NCBI GenBank assembly: GCA_051209155.1
Contig: JBPJGB010000006.1
Length of the DNA stretch: 64,000 nucleotides
Strand: one strand, 5' to 3'
DNA from: Actomonas sp051209155
GTDB taxonomy: Bacteria; Verrucomicrobiota; Verrucomicrobiia; Opitutales; Opitutaceae
Below are positions 9,914 to 18,032 of this stretch, piece after piece. Under the pieces are notes generated by a model. It was not told the origin of the DNA. It searched no databases and saw nothing but the letters and a program-made list of their open reading frames with translations. Every line of letters begins with the position of its first letter. The stretch's first letter is position 1. Position numbers and translations under genes: made by a program.

Positions 9914-10240
9914 TCAGGCCGGCGTGAGCGGCTCGTCCCACCCGAGGTGCGCGCGGCCCGCGGGGCTGAGCATGTCCGCCGTCCAAACCGGATCCCAGAC
10001 GAGCGTCACCCGGGCCTCGGTGATGCCGGGCACGGTTTCGGCCGCCGCCTTGACCCCGGCCAGGATGATGTCGCCGGCCGGGCAATACATCGATGTGAGT
10101 GTCATGACGATTTTAGCGGTGCCGTCAGTCACGCTCAGGTCGTAGATCAGTCCGAGGTCGGCGACGCTGAGGCCGAACTCGGGATCCGGCACCCGGGCTA
10201 CGGCGGCGTGAACGCGGTCAATGAGTTCGGGCGAGGTCAT
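9914..10240 (-). CDS. MIP18/DUF59-family iron-sulfur assembly protein
   Basis: This is a 108-residue protein of the MIP18 (DUF59, PaaD/SufT-like) family, which takes part in iron-sulfur cluster maturation. The family hallmarks are visible: VPDPEFGLSVADLGLIYDL near the N terminus, and MTLTSMYCPAGD with the conserved Cys, then VTLVWDPVWTADMLS. The internal ATG giving MTSPELIDRV is preferred; it still overlaps the end of the upstream membrane-protein gene by 23 bases, pointing to translational coupling. In this operon it lies with Sco, cupin, DUF2249 and haem-copper-like proteins. DUF59 and DUF2249 proteins often travel together in nitrate/nitrite-respiring bacteria, so a role in metal-centre assembly for the island is a reasonable inference. 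Confidence 0.8.
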   Translation of the reverse strand: MTSPELIDRVHAAVARVPDPEFGLSVADLGLIYDLSVTDGTAKIVMTLTSMYCPAGDIILAGVKAAAETVPGITEARVTLVWDPVWTADMLSPAGRAHLGWDEPLTPA

Positions 10241-11534
10241 GTCGGGGGAGGACGGGGGCATGGGTCGGAGCGCCGGCCACCGGTCGCCAGAGGTGGCGGA
10301 GCAGGTGGGCGGTATTGAAGAGATAAATACCGAGGGCGGCAGTGAGCAGCAGAGTGGCCGCGCCGATCAGCGCCGGTGTATCGGTCAGCACGCCCGCCGC
10401 CAGCAGCGCGATGGCCGCGGTGTGGCCAAGACCCCAGACCGCTTCGCGCGCGGGGCGACCGAGCTGATGGGTTTGGGGCACGGGTTGCCGACCAACTTTC
10501 GGGCCGTAGGCTTTCATCCAGATGAGGAAAGGCAGGATCTTGCCGAGCATGCCAAGGATGGTCAGCGGCAGCACGCCACCGACCACCACGATGCCGTAGG
10601 CCAACGCGGCGCGCAGACGGAGTTCGTCCGATTCGGTGGCGAAGATCAGAACGAGGCCGCCGCCGGTGGCGATCGCACCCAGTGTGAGACCGCCGAGGAA
10701 GTTGAGCACCGGGTATTCCCAGCGACGCCGACGACGGGAGGTGAGGGTGGAGCGCAGGGCCGCGGCGCTTAGGAGGAACGCGATCGCCAGGACGACGGCT
10801 CCGCCTTGGGCAACGTGGGAACCGGCCCCGGCGAGGCCTGCGATGAGCACCGTCAGGCCGACTTGCGCCGTCAGCAGGCCGGCCAGGGCGAGGCGCGGGC
10901 GGCGCACCTCGGCCAGGGTGAACATGGGCACCAGTTGGAAGGTCACGCCCTGCAGCAGTCCGCCGAAGAAACCGACCACGCCGGCGTGCGCATGCGCGCG
11001 CAGCAGTCCGAGCACATCGGCCGGCAGAAAGGGCGTGTGGCGGTTCCAGGCCAGCACAGCGCCGGAGCAGGCGGTCAGCGCGAGCCAGCCGGTGGCGATC
11101 GGCAGGGACCACGCCGCGGCGTCGCGGCGACGTGAGCGGCAAAAGGTGCGGGCGACGGTGCCGTGGAGCAACGCGGTGCCGAGCGCGACCGCGCTGCCTG
11201 CCATCGCCGCGGCCGCGTAGGCGCCGTGGAAGAACGCGGTGACCAAGGCGGGCAGGCCGAGGCTGTGCAGGCCGAGATGCCACCACACCGCGCCACGCCG
11301 CGCGCGCAGCGGCGTGCCGAGGATGACCGGCGCCATTTGGTAACAGGCGCCGATGCAGATGGCGCCGAGACCGCCGGGCAGCCACAAGTGGGCCACCGCC
11401 ACCAGACTCGGGTGAAAATGCGGCAGCCGCAGCCACGACGGATGCCAAGCCAGCGCGAGCGCGCCGGCCGCCAAGCTGAGCAGCCCGAGGGCGAAGAATG
11501 CCAACGGCAACCAACCGCCGCCGACCAGCGGCAT
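10218..11534 (-). CDS. Polytopic haem-copper-oxidase-like (subunit I/NnrS-like) membrane protein
   Basis: This 438-residue protein is almost entirely transmembrane, with about twelve hydrophobic segments. His residues sit inside helices, as in haem-copper oxidase subunit I and NnrS: VAHLWLPGG (about residue 47), FFHGAYA, and RAHAHAGVVGFFGG (about 180). The last resembles the HxHxG pattern of haem-binding helices in NorB/cbb3-type subunits. A full oxidase or NO reductase set of metal ligands is not obvious, so catalysis is doubtful. The start at MPLVGGGW was chosen because the longer frame overlaps the upstream DUF2249 gene, whose stop is only 10 bases ahead. Its operon position suggests a part in NO tolerance or metal handling for N-oxide respiration. 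Family assignment is tentative. Confidence 0.6.
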   Translation of the reverse strand: MPLVGGGWLPLAFFALGLLSLAAGALALAWHPSWLRLPHFHPSLVAVAHLWLPGGLGAICIGACYQMAPVILGTPLRARRGAVWWHLGLHSLGLPALVTAFFHGAYAAAAMAGSAVALGTALLHGTVARTFCRSRRRDAAAWSLPIATGWLALTACSGAVLAWNRHTPFLPADVLGLLRAHAHAGVVGFFGGLLQGVTFQLVPMFTLAEVRRPRLALAGLLTAQVGLTVLIAGLAGAGSHVAQGGAVVLAIAFLLSAAALRSTLTSRRRRRWEYPVLNFLGGLTLGAIATGGGLVLIFATESDELRLRAALAYGIVVVGGVLPLTILGMLGKILPFLIWMKAYGPKVGRQPVPQTHQLGRPAREAVWGLGHTAAIALLAAGVLTDTPALIGAATLLLTAALGIYLFNTAHLLRHLWRPVAGAPTHAPVLPRHDLARTH

Positions 11535-11544
11535 CGCGGTTGAG

Positions 11545-12096
11545 TTAGCGCCGGGAGATCTCGGTGCGCCAGCTGCCATCGGGCAATTCCGAGCTTTGGT
11601 GCTCCAATCCGCGCCGATCGAGTTCGGGCAGCAGGTGGAGTGGATTGCGGTCGGTGCGGGCGAGGAGGGTGGCGCCGGGCGCGAGTTCCTCGGCGATCTC
11701 CAGAATGGCGATCATTGGCTGCGGCGGTTCGAGTCCGCGCAGGTCCAGTTCCTCGTCTCGGATTTCGACGCGCACGGTGTTGCCGGACGGCGTGTGTCGA
11801 CGGTGGTGGTGCCCGCCGCAGGAGCCGGGCAACGGATGTGAGGCGGCAGGATCGGTTTCGCGGAGGCGCTCGATGCGCACGCGGAACAGGTCCGGTCCCT
11901 GTTGTTCATAGGACCAGTCAAAAGCGTCCGGATAGAGCGCGGCAAATTGGTAGTAGAGCGGCACCGGATCGTGGTCGTTGATGAGAACAACGCACTCGCC
12001 GACGGCGAGGTCGTGCCACTGTTTGAAGATGGTGGCGTGCTTGTCGCGGCAAGAGATGCTGCGGACATCGAGGAGGTTTGGGTTGGATGGATTCAT
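11545..12096 (-). CDS. Tandem DUF2249 domain protein
   Basis: This is a 183-residue soluble protein with two DUF2249 (TusA-fold-like) units. The first has LDVRSISCRDKHATIFKQW and VVLINDHDPVPLYYQF; the second has LDLRGLEPPQPMIAILE and LLARTDRNPLHLLPEL. A His-rich linker (CGGHHHRRH) between them could bind metal. Its start codon overlaps the cupin gene's stop by four bases (ATGA), a sign of coupling. DUF2249 proteins are common beside Crp/Fnr regulators and N-oxide reductases but their biochemical job is not settled. A single-domain relative lies at 20668-20898, on the other side of the nos operon. Confidence 0.85.
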   Translation of the reverse strand: MNPSNPNLLDVRSISCRDKHATIFKQWHDLAVGECVVLINDHDPVPLYYQFAALYPDAFDWSYEQQGPDLFRVRIERLRETDPAASHPLPGSCGGHHHRRHTPSGNTVRVEIRDEELDLRGLEPPQPMIAILEIAEELAPGATLLARTDRNPLHLLPELDRRGLEHQSSELPDGSWRTEISRR

Positions 12097-12458
12097 GGTT
12101 GGGAAGAAGTGGGTTCGGCGGAGAGCGTGAGCAGCAGGGTGAAGGCGCCGTGGCTGGCCCGCACCGCGTGCGGCTGGTTGGGCGGCAGATGCATGAGTTC
12201 ACCGGCGGCGAGTCGCGCCCATTGGTCGTCGACGCAAAAGTCGCACGCGCCGACCACCACCTGCACGAGTGCGCGGCGATTGCTGGTGTGCGTGGTGAGC
12301 TCTTCGCCGTCGGCAAAGTGCATGGTGACGACGCGCACGTCGGGCGTGCTGAGCAGGGTGCGGCTGAGGATGCCGACCGACGGAGCATCGGATCCGGTCG
12401 GCAGGGTGAGCGCTGTGCTGCCGGCGCGGGCGGGAGAAAGGGGGACGGGTTTGGACAT
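12093..12458 (-). CDS. Small cupin-domain protein
   Basis: This is a 121-residue single-domain cupin. The two cupin motifs are readable: VVTMHFADGEELTTHTS, in which a Glu and His stand in the metal-ligand region, and LMHLPPNQPHAVRAS, with the closing His. CDFCVDDQW in the middle adds two cysteines. It probably folds as a beta-barrel that binds metal or a small ligand. It lies 10 bases downstream of the sco gene and overlaps the DUF2249 gene by four bases. Cupins of this size near nos/nor genes are usually annotated as regulators or NO-response proteins without proof; no enzyme function is claimed here. Confidence 0.8.
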   Translation of the reverse strand: MSKPVPLSPARAGSTALTLPTGSDAPSVGILSRTLLSTPDVRVVTMHFADGEELTTHTSNRRALVQVVVGACDFCVDDQWARLAAGELMHLPPNQPHAVRASHGAFTLLLTLSAEPTSSQP

Positions 12459-12468
12459 GGGATTGGGG

Positions 12469-13323
12469 TCAGGAGTCGGCGAGTTGTGTGCGGATGGCGG
12501 CGAGCAGTTCGGCGGACTTCCAATGGTTGCCGCGCCAGACCTCGACGATGCGACCGTCAGGTCCGACGAGCGCGGTGCACAGCGTGTGGTTGAGGGTCAC
12601 GCCGTCGCGTTCGTTGAAGACGGCGAAGGCGCGGGTGAGGAGGTCGATCTGGATCGATTTGCCGGTGGCGAAGCGCCAGGTGTCGCGATCCGCCCCGAGC
12701 GCCGCGCCGTAGGCGGCGAGGATTGCCGGGGAGTCGAAGTCGGGATCGAGTGTGATGCTGAGCAGGCCAACCTTTGGCTTCAGAGCCGCGTCGGCCTGGA
12801 TGGCGGCCTGCAACTCACCGTAGCGCAGGGCCATGGCGGGGCAAAACTCCGGCACGGGGCAGCGCGTGAAGATGAAGGTGATGACCGAGTAGCGGCCTGG
12901 CCACGCGCCCGGCGTGATGGGTTCACCTTGTTCGTCGATCAGCGCGACGGCGGGCACGAGATCGCCTTCACGCAGGCGGGAGGAGCGCGGGCGGACGACG
13001 GCGGTCGGGGAGGGGCGAGCGGAGCTGCGGTCGAGCACCTGAAAGGCGGAGGCCCGTGACTGTGTGTCGCTCACTTCAAACTGGAATTGCACGCGGTCGC
13101 CCACCTGTAGGTCCGCGGTGGCGGTGCGATCGGCAATCTCGAACGCCATGGTCATGGCCGGCATGAAGCCGGGCACCGGATCATGCGCCACGACCGGGCG
13201 ACCGTCATCGAGCAGCGCTTCAACCGTGCCGGTGATGGTGTAGTTGCGGGCCTGGGCACAGAGCGCCGCGGTGGCGGCGAGAACCCAGGTGAACAGGAGC
13301 AGGGGACGTCGGTGCGAGTGCAT
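12469..13323 (-). CDS. CusF-like copper-binding domain fused to SCO1/SenC protein
   Basis: This 284-residue exported protein has a signal peptide (LLLFTWVLAATAALCAQ). Residues about 25-95 look like the CusF/CopC-associated copper-binding fold (VPGFMPAMTMAFEI, VGDRVQFQFEV). The rest is a SCO thioredoxin fold with GRYSVITFIFTRCPVPEFCP and a downstream His in VTLNHTLC. SCO proteins load copper into CuA sites, and NosZ has one, so this is the best candidate copper chaperone for the nos operon. The metal-binding cysteines are spaced CX5C, not the usual CX3C. The start at MHSHRRP was preferred over an upstream ATG that lies within the FNR-like box. It heads the operon divergent from azurin-nosZ. 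Confidence 0.88.
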   Translation of the reverse strand: MHSHRRPLLLFTWVLAATAALCAQARNYTITGTVEALLDDGRPVVAHDPVPGFMPAMTMAFEIADRTATADLQVGDRVQFQFEVSDTQSRASAFQVLDRSSARPSPTAVVRPRSSRLREGDLVPAVALIDEQGEPITPGAWPGRYSVITFIFTRCPVPEFCPAMALRYGELQAAIQADAALKPKVGLLSITLDPDFDSPAILAAYGAALGADRDTWRFATGKSIQIDLLTRAFAVFNERDGVTLNHTLCTALVGPDGRIVEVWRGNHWKSAELLAAIRTQLADS

Positions 13324-13357
13324 GCCGCCATCATCGTCGCAGACGGCCCCGGGCGCC

Positions 13358-13371
13358 TTGATGTGGGTCAA
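13358..13371. promoter_or_regulatory. FNR/Dnr-like box facing the sco operon
   Basis: TTGATGTGGGTCAA matches the FNR/CRP-FNR half-sites TTGAT-N4-ATCAA with one mismatch. Its centre lies about 41 bases before the chosen sco start codon. Confidence 0.6.
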
Positions 13372-13424
13372 GGCGCGGTGGTTTTGGCGCGATTTCAGGA
13401 AATGTCCGCGGAAGTGCCGGGGGC

Positions 13425-13438
13425 TTGATGCACATCAA
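13425..13438. promoter_or_regulatory. Perfect FNR/Dnr-like box facing azurin-nosZ
   Basis: TTGATGCACATCAA is a perfect palindromic FNR-type site. It lies 41 bases upstream of the azurin ATG. A TAGAGT about 31 bases downstream of its centre is a possible -10 element, as in class II FNR promoters, although this would give a very short leader. Confidence 0.75.
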
Positions 13439-13478
13439 GGCCGGCGGGGGGGCGAGTGACGTAGAGTGGGGCATCGCC

Positions 13479-14012
13479 ATGAAAACCACACCGACTCTTA
13501 TCCTCGCCGCCGCCTCCCTGGCGGTGCTCCTTGGCACCGGCTGCGGCCGGTCCGATTCCTCCTCCGCCTCTACGGCGGCGACCCAGCCCACCGCTGCGGC
13601 GCCCGCCGCCAAGGTGAATGCGCCCGCCGAAGGTCGTGCCATCGCCGTTACGGCGAATGACGCCATGAAATTCGACGTAACCGAGATCACCGCCCATCCG
13701 GGCGAGGCCCTCGCCGTCACGCTCACGAACAACGGCACCATGCCCAAGTTCTCCATGGGCCACAACTGGGTGTTGCTCGCGGCCAACGTGGACGTGAACG
13801 CCTTCGCCATGGACGCCGCCCAGGCGGTGAAGACCGACTACGTGCCGGCCGCCGCGACCGGCCAGGTGCTCGCCGCCACCAGACTGCTGGGGCCGAAGGA
13901 GAGCGACACCGTGCTCTTCTACGCGCCGAAGCAGCCCGGCCGCTACGTCTTCCTCTGCACCTTTCCCGGCCACTTCCAGGTCGGGATGAAGGGCATCCTC
14001 GTTGTCCAGTGA
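13479..14012 (+). CDS. Azurin-type blue copper lipoprotein
   Basis: This 177-residue protein starts with a lipoprotein signal (SLAVLLGTGCGR), so it should be anchored in a membrane facing the periplasm. A Ser/Thr/Ala-rich linker follows. The cupredoxin domain carries the type 1 copper ligands His95 (SMGHNW), Cys160 (FLCTFPGH), His165 and Met170. It carries single electrons. Its position 41 bases before nosZ under the same FNR-like box makes it a likely electron donor to N2O reductase, but this is inference. An earlier in-frame ATG lies inside the FNR box and was not used. The copper site also needs the same copper supply as NosZ, which fits the divergent sco gene. Confidence 0.92.
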   Translation: MKTTPTLILAAASLAVLLGTGCGRSDSSSASTAATQPTAAAPAAKVNAPAEGRAIAVTANDAMKFDVTEITAHPGEALAVTLTNNGTMPKFSMGHNWVLLAANVDVNAFAMDAAQAVKTDYVPAAATGQVLAATRLLGPKESDTVLFYAPKQPGRYVFLCTFPGHFQVGMKGILVVQ

Positions 14013-14053
14013 CCCCCGCTCTCCCCGAACCACATCCCCCCCCCGATATCATC

Positions 14054-15946
14054 ATGAAAGCTCACCCACGCTTCTTCCTTCCCGCGGTGCTCGCGGGTCT
14101 GCTCGCCGGCCTCACCGGTTGCGCCCCGGCCGGTGACTCCGGCTCGGCCGGCACCGCCGTTGCCGCCGGCGGCGACTCGCCGGCCGAACGCACCTACGTC
14201 GCGCCCGGCGAAAAGGACGAATACTACCTGTTCTATTCCGGTGGCCACAGCGGCCAGGTCTTCGTGGCCGGCATGCCGTCGATGCGCCATCTCTCCACCA
14301 TTCCGGTGTTTTCTCCGTATTCAGGAACCGGCTACGGGTTCGACGAGGAGTCCAAGGCCATGCTGGGCGACTACACCTGGGGCGACGTCCACCACCCGGG
14401 CCTCTCCAAGACCGATGGCAACTACGACGGGCGCTGGCTCTTCGTGAACGACAACGCCAACAACCGCATCGCCCGCGTGAGTCTGCGTGATTTCAAGACC
14501 CACCAGATCCTCGGTCCCATTCCCAACTCCAGCGGCAACCACGGCTCGTCCTTCGTGACCGACAATTCCGAATACGTGCTCGTGGCCACCCGCTTCTCCG
14601 TGCCTCTGCCCAAGGGCCGCTACGCCGAGCTCGACAACTACGCCGACGAATTCAACGGCATCGTGAGCGGCATCAAGGTCGACCCGACCTCCGGCGAGAT
14701 GAGCGTGGGCTGGCAGGTGCTGACTCCACCCTTCAACTGGGACCTCGGTTCCACCGGCAAGGGCCCGAGCGCCGGCTGGGCGTTCTGGACGTCCTACAAC
14801 ACCGAGATGGCGCACGGCGTGATGGAGGCCAACTCCACCCAGCTCGATCGCGACTACGCCGCGGTGGTCAATTGGAAGGCGGTCGAACAGGCCGTGCGCG
14901 ACGGCAAGACCATCGATCTCGATGGGGTGCCCGTCATCGATCCGGCGAAGGTGCCCGGTTTGATCTACTTCCTGCCGGTGCCGAAGTCCCCGCACGGCAT
15001 CGACACCGATCCGTCCGGACGCTGGATCGTGGCCTCGGGCAAACTCCAACCGGTGGTGTCGGTCTTCGATTTCGAAAAAATCCAGGCCGCCATCGCCGCC
15101 CAGGATTTTGAGACCACTTTCCGCGGCATCCCGGTCATCCGCTACGAAGCCGCCCTCGAGGGCGAGGTGCCGGTCGGCCTCGGTCCGCTGCACACGCAGT
15201 ATGACGGCAAGGGCAACGCCTACACCTCGCTCTACATCGAGTCGGTCGTGGCCAAGTGGACCATGCCGCCCTGGAGCGCCGAGCAGAAGGCCGACCTCAA
15301 CGCCGTCGTGACCGACAAGATCGATGTGCACTACAACATCGGTCACCTCGTCATCGGCGGCAGCGACACCCGCCAGCCCTACGGCGATTATCTGGTCGCG
15401 ATGAACAAGCTCTCCAAGGGGCGCCACCTTTCCGTCGGTCCGGCGCAGCCCGAGTCGAGTCAGTTGATCGACATCACGGGCCAGAAGATGCAGATGCTCT
15501 ACGAGGCCTTCACCGAGCCCGAGCCGCACTTTGCGCAGGTCATCAAGGCCGACTTGGTCAAGCCGATCGAAGTCTACCCGAGGGCGGAGAACACCGATCC
15601 GAACGCGATCTGGAGTGCCGAGGAAACCGGCGTCAGTCGCAACGGCAACATCGTCGAGGTGAAGATGATGGCCATCCGCAGCCGCTTTGTGCCGGACCAC
15701 ATCGAGGTCAACGAAGGCGACGAGGTGGTGCTCCACGTCACCAACGTCGAGCAGACCCCCGACATGATTCATGGTCTCGCGATCGCGGAGCAGAACGTGA
15801 ACATCATCTTCGATCCGGGGGAGACCAAGACCGTGCGCTTCCAGGCCACCAAGACCGGCGTGTTCCCGTTCTACTGCACCAACTTCTGCTCGGCCCTCCA
15901 CCAGGAGATGCAGGGCTACATCTCGGTGAAGCCGAAGAACGACTGA
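14054..15946 (+). CDS. nosZ: Sec-dependent (clade II) nitrous oxide reductase
   Basis: This 630-residue enzyme reduces N2O to N2 in the periplasm. The signal peptide has a lipobox (LLAGLTGCAP) and no twin-arginine motif, the Sec type of clade II NosZ. The seven-bladed propeller carries the His pattern for the CuZ cluster, for example DVHHPGLS, EMAHGVMEAN, PKSPHGIDTD and LGPLHTQYDGKGNAY. The C-terminal cupredoxin domain has the CuA ligands His573 (MIHGLAI), Cys608 and Cys612 (FYCTNFC), His616 and Met619. All expected ligand motifs seem intact. The chosen ATG follows a purine-poor stretch; the upstream GTG overlaps the azurin stop. It is followed by a REP-like palindrome before nosB. Confidence 0.96.
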   Translation: MKAHPRFFLPAVLAGLLAGLTGCAPAGDSGSAGTAVAAGGDSPAERTYVAPGEKDEYYLFYSGGHSGQVFVAGMPSMRHLSTIPVFSPYSGTGYGFDEESKAMLGDYTWGDVHHPGLSKTDGNYDGRWLFVNDNANNRIARVSLRDFKTHQILGPIPNSSGNHGSSFVTDNSEYVLVATRFSVPLPKGRYAELDNYADEFNGIVSGIKVDPTSGEMSVGWQVLTPPFNWDLGSTGKGPSAGWAFWTSYNTEMAHGVMEANSTQLDRDYAAVVNWKAVEQAVRDGKTIDLDGVPVIDPAKVPGLIYFLPVPKSPHGIDTDPSGRWIVASGKLQPVVSVFDFEKIQAAIAAQDFETTFRGIPVIRYEAALEGEVPVGLGPLHTQYDGKGNAYTSLYIESVVAKWTMPPWSAEQKADLNAVVTDKIDVHYNIGHLVIGGSDTRQPYGDYLVAMNKLSKGRHLSVGPAQPESSQLIDITGQKMQMLYEAFTEPEPHFAQVIKADLVKPIEVYPRAENTDPNAIWSAEETGVSRNGNIVEVKMMAIRSRFVPDHIEVNEGDEVVLHVTNVEQTPDMIHGLAIAEQNVNIIFDPGETKTVRFQATKTGVFPFYCTNFCSALHQEMQGYISVKPKND

Positions 15947-15951
15947 CCCCC

Positions 15952-16062
15952 TGTAGGGCCGGCGCTTGCGCCGCGCCACCCGTGCCGCCCCACCGCGTCA
16001 CGCCGACCAGGCGCCGGCCCTACACCTTTCAAACCGCGGCACGTCGCAAGCGACGGCCCTAC
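15952..16062. repeat. REP-like palindromic repeat between nosZ and nosB
   Basis: TGTAGGGCCGGCGC (15952-15965) and its exact complement GCGCCGGCCCTACA (16011-16024) form a 14-base inverted repeat. A third arm, GTCGCAAGCGACGGCCCTAC, ends at 16062. The same GTAGGGCCG arms occur at 63731-63850, so this is a dispersed family. It could act as an mRNA-stabilising stem inside the operon. Confidence 0.8.
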
Positions 16063-16082
16063 CTCAAACGAACCTCCCCGCC

Positions 16083-16700
16083 ATGACCTCCCTCTTTCGC
16101 CGCGAATACCTCTTCCTGCGCCGCCCGCTCAACTTGGGATCGCGCCTGTTGCTGCTGCTCGCCGCCGGGGCGATCGTGGCGGCCATTTTCCTGCCGCTCT
16201 GGCAGATCCACCTCGTGGCCCCGCAATACCGCGAGGGCCTCGCGCTGAACATCTTCGCGCACAAACTCGTCGGGGGCAACGGCGGCCAGGACCTCGCCGA
16301 GATCAACATGCTCAATCACTACATCGGCATGAAGCCGCTGGTGCAGGCCGACTTTGTCGAGATGCAGTGGCTGCCCTTTGCCTTCGGCATCTTCGCCCTG
16401 TTTGCCCTGCGTGCCGCCGTGTTGGGGCGCATGGTGAGCCTGGTCGACCTGCTTGCGCTCTTCCTCTACTTCACCGCGTTCTCGCTCGGGAGCTTCTACT
16501 TTCGGCTCTACAGTTACGGCCACGCGCTCGATCCGCATGCCCCCATGACCATCGAGCCCTTCACGCCGGTGATGATCGGCAGTCAGCAAATCGCCAACTT
16601 CGTGCAGACCAGTCTGCCACAGTCGGGGGCGCTCGCCATGGGCCTTTTCCCCATTCTCGTGCTCGCCGCCATGTGGCTCTCGCGAAAGGAGGAGGTGTGA
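16083..16700 (+). CDS. nosB: NosB-like polytopic membrane protein of clade II nos clusters
   Basis: This 205-residue protein has four or five membrane segments, including RLLLLLAAGAIVAAIFLPLW, LPFAFGIFALFALRAAVL, LVDLLALFLYFTAFSLGSFY and a C-terminal LAMGLFPILVLAAMWLS. Clade II nos clusters typically place a small polytopic protein, called NosB, between nosZ and nosD, and this gene sits exactly there. Its molecular role is not known; it may link NosZ to the quinol pool or to maturation. Assignment rests on position and topology, since short motifs are not diagnostic. It ends in GTGA, where the GTG is the start of nosD, so the two are translationally coupled. Confidence 0.75.
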   Translation: MTSLFRREYLFLRRPLNLGSRLLLLLAAGAIVAAIFLPLWQIHLVAPQYREGLALNIFAHKLVGGNGGQDLAEINMLNHYIGMKPLVQADFVEMQWLPFAFGIFALFALRAAVLGRMVSLVDLLALFLYFTAFSLGSFYFRLYSYGHALDPHAPMTIEPFTPVMIGSQQIANFVQTSLPQSGALAMGLFPILVLAAMWLSRKEEV

Positions 16701-18016
16701 ACCTGCGCCTGGGCATCGCGCTCGTCGCGCTTGGCCTGGCGGTAGCCGGCCTCGTTGAGGCCGGACCGGGGTCAACGACCCCGGCTACAGCAGCCGGCGA
16801 CCTGCTGCGCGACCGCCTCGCCGCGGCGCCGAACGGTGCCGTGCTCACGGTCGCTCCCGGAGTCTATGCCGGCCCCTTCGTGCTCGACCGGCCGGTCAAA
16901 CTCCGCGGCGAGCCCGGCGCGGTGCTCGATGGCGGAGCGACGGGTCATGTCGTCGCCATCACCGCGCCGGATGTCGAGGTATCCGGATTTACCCTACGCA
17001 ACTCCGGCCGCGACCTCGGCGCCGACCACGCCGCGGTTCATGTCGCGGCCGACCGCGCGATCGTGCGCGGCAACCGCATCGTCGACTCCCTGCACGGCAT
17101 CTATGTCCGGCGCGCCGCGGACGGGGTGTTCGCCGACAATGTCATCCTCGGCGACGGCGCCGCGGTGGTGGCGGTGTCCGATCCGCTCGTGCGCGGGCTG
17201 GTGCCCGGCCAGGATGAGTTGTGCGGCATCCCGACCGCGCAGGATCGTCGCGGCAACGGCATTCACCTGTGGAACTCCGCCGGCCACCTCATCAGCGGCA
17301 ACGTCATCACCGGCACGCGCGACGGCGTGTATTTCTCCTTCACCGATCGCACGCGGGTCGAGGGCAACACCATCACCGGCGTGCGCTACGGCCTGCACTA
17401 CATGTATTCCGACGAAAACGTCTTTGTGGGAAACACCTTCCGCGAAAGCGCGGCCGGCGCGGCGCTCATGTATTCCAAGCACCTCGAGCTGCGCGACAAC
17501 CGCTTCTTCGCCAACCGCAGTCAGCGCGCCTACGGGCTGCTGCTCCAGTCGGTCGACGACACTGTGATCGCCGGCAACCGGATCGAGGGCAACACGCTCG
17601 GCCTATACCTCGAGAACGCCAACGCCAACCACGTGCGCGACAACCTGGTCGCCGCCAACTACGTCGGGGTGCGGGTGAGCGACAGCTCGGCCGCCAATGT
17701 CTTTGCCGGCAACCGCTTCACCCAGAACCTGCATCCGGTCGAAACCTCCGGCGCCAACGCCGCCAACGTCTGGTCGGATTCGGGCCGCGGCAATCACTGG
17801 GAGGGCGCGCTCACCCTCGACCTCGACCGCAACGGGGTGGCCGACGTGCCGCACCACGAGGTCGATCTCTTCGGTCGGCTGCGCCGCGATTTTCCCGCCA
17901 TCGGCCTGCTCTCGGCCAGTCCCGGCGAGCGCCTGCTGCGTTTCATCCAGGGCCGCATCGGCCTTCGTCACCGCGCCCGCGTGACCGACCCGGCGCCGCT
18001 CGTTTCCCAGCCCTAA
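16697..18016 (+). CDS. nosD: NosD copper-centre maturation protein (right-handed beta-helix)
   Basis: This 439-residue exported protein helps assemble the CuZ site of NosZ together with the NosFY transporter. After a signal peptide, the body consists of parallel beta-helix (CASH/NosD) turns with recurrent N-x-I/V-G-N patterns such as VRGNRIVDSLHGIYV, ISGNVITGTRDGVY, VEGNTITGVRYGLHYMYSDEN and IAGNRIEGNTLGLYL. The GTG start overlaps the nosB stop by four bases and has a strong AAAGGAGG ribosome site at 16686-16693. The end of the signal peptide is encoded by a dispersed inverted repeat (16742-16788), so this segment was probably acquired by repeat insertion. The length is normal for the family. 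Confidence 0.93.
   Translation: MNLRLGIALVALGLAVAGLVEAGPGSTTPATAAGDLLRDRLAAAPNGAVLTVAPGVYAGPFVLDRPVKLRGEPGAVLDGGATGHVVAITAPDVEVSGFTLRNSGRDLGADHAAVHVAADRAIVRGNRIVDSLHGIYVRRAADGVFADNVILGDGAAVVAVSDPLVRGLVPGQDELCGIPTAQDRRGNGIHLWNSAGHLISGNVITGTRDGVYFSFTDRTRVEGNTITGVRYGLHYMYSDENVFVGNTFRESAAGAALMYSKHLELRDNRFFANRSQRAYGLLLQSVDDTVIAGNRIEGNTLGLYLENANANHVRDNLVAANYVGVRVSDSSAANVFAGNRFTQNLHPVETSGANAANVWSDSGRGNHWEGALTLDLDRNGVADVPHHEVDLFGRLRRDFPAIGLLSASPGERLLRFIQGRIGLRHRARVTDPAPLVSQP
16742..16788. repeat. Dispersed inverted repeat inside the nosD signal-peptide region
   Basis: GTAGCCGG at 16742 pairs with CCGGCTAC ending at 16788. Between them lie two smaller hairpins, GGCCTCGTTGAGGCC and CCGGGGTCAACGACCCCGG. 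The related string GTAGCCGGGGTCG occurs at 63899, outside any gene. The reading frame stays open through it. Confidence 0.75.
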
Positions 18017-18032
18017 ACCCGCCTGACTTGTC

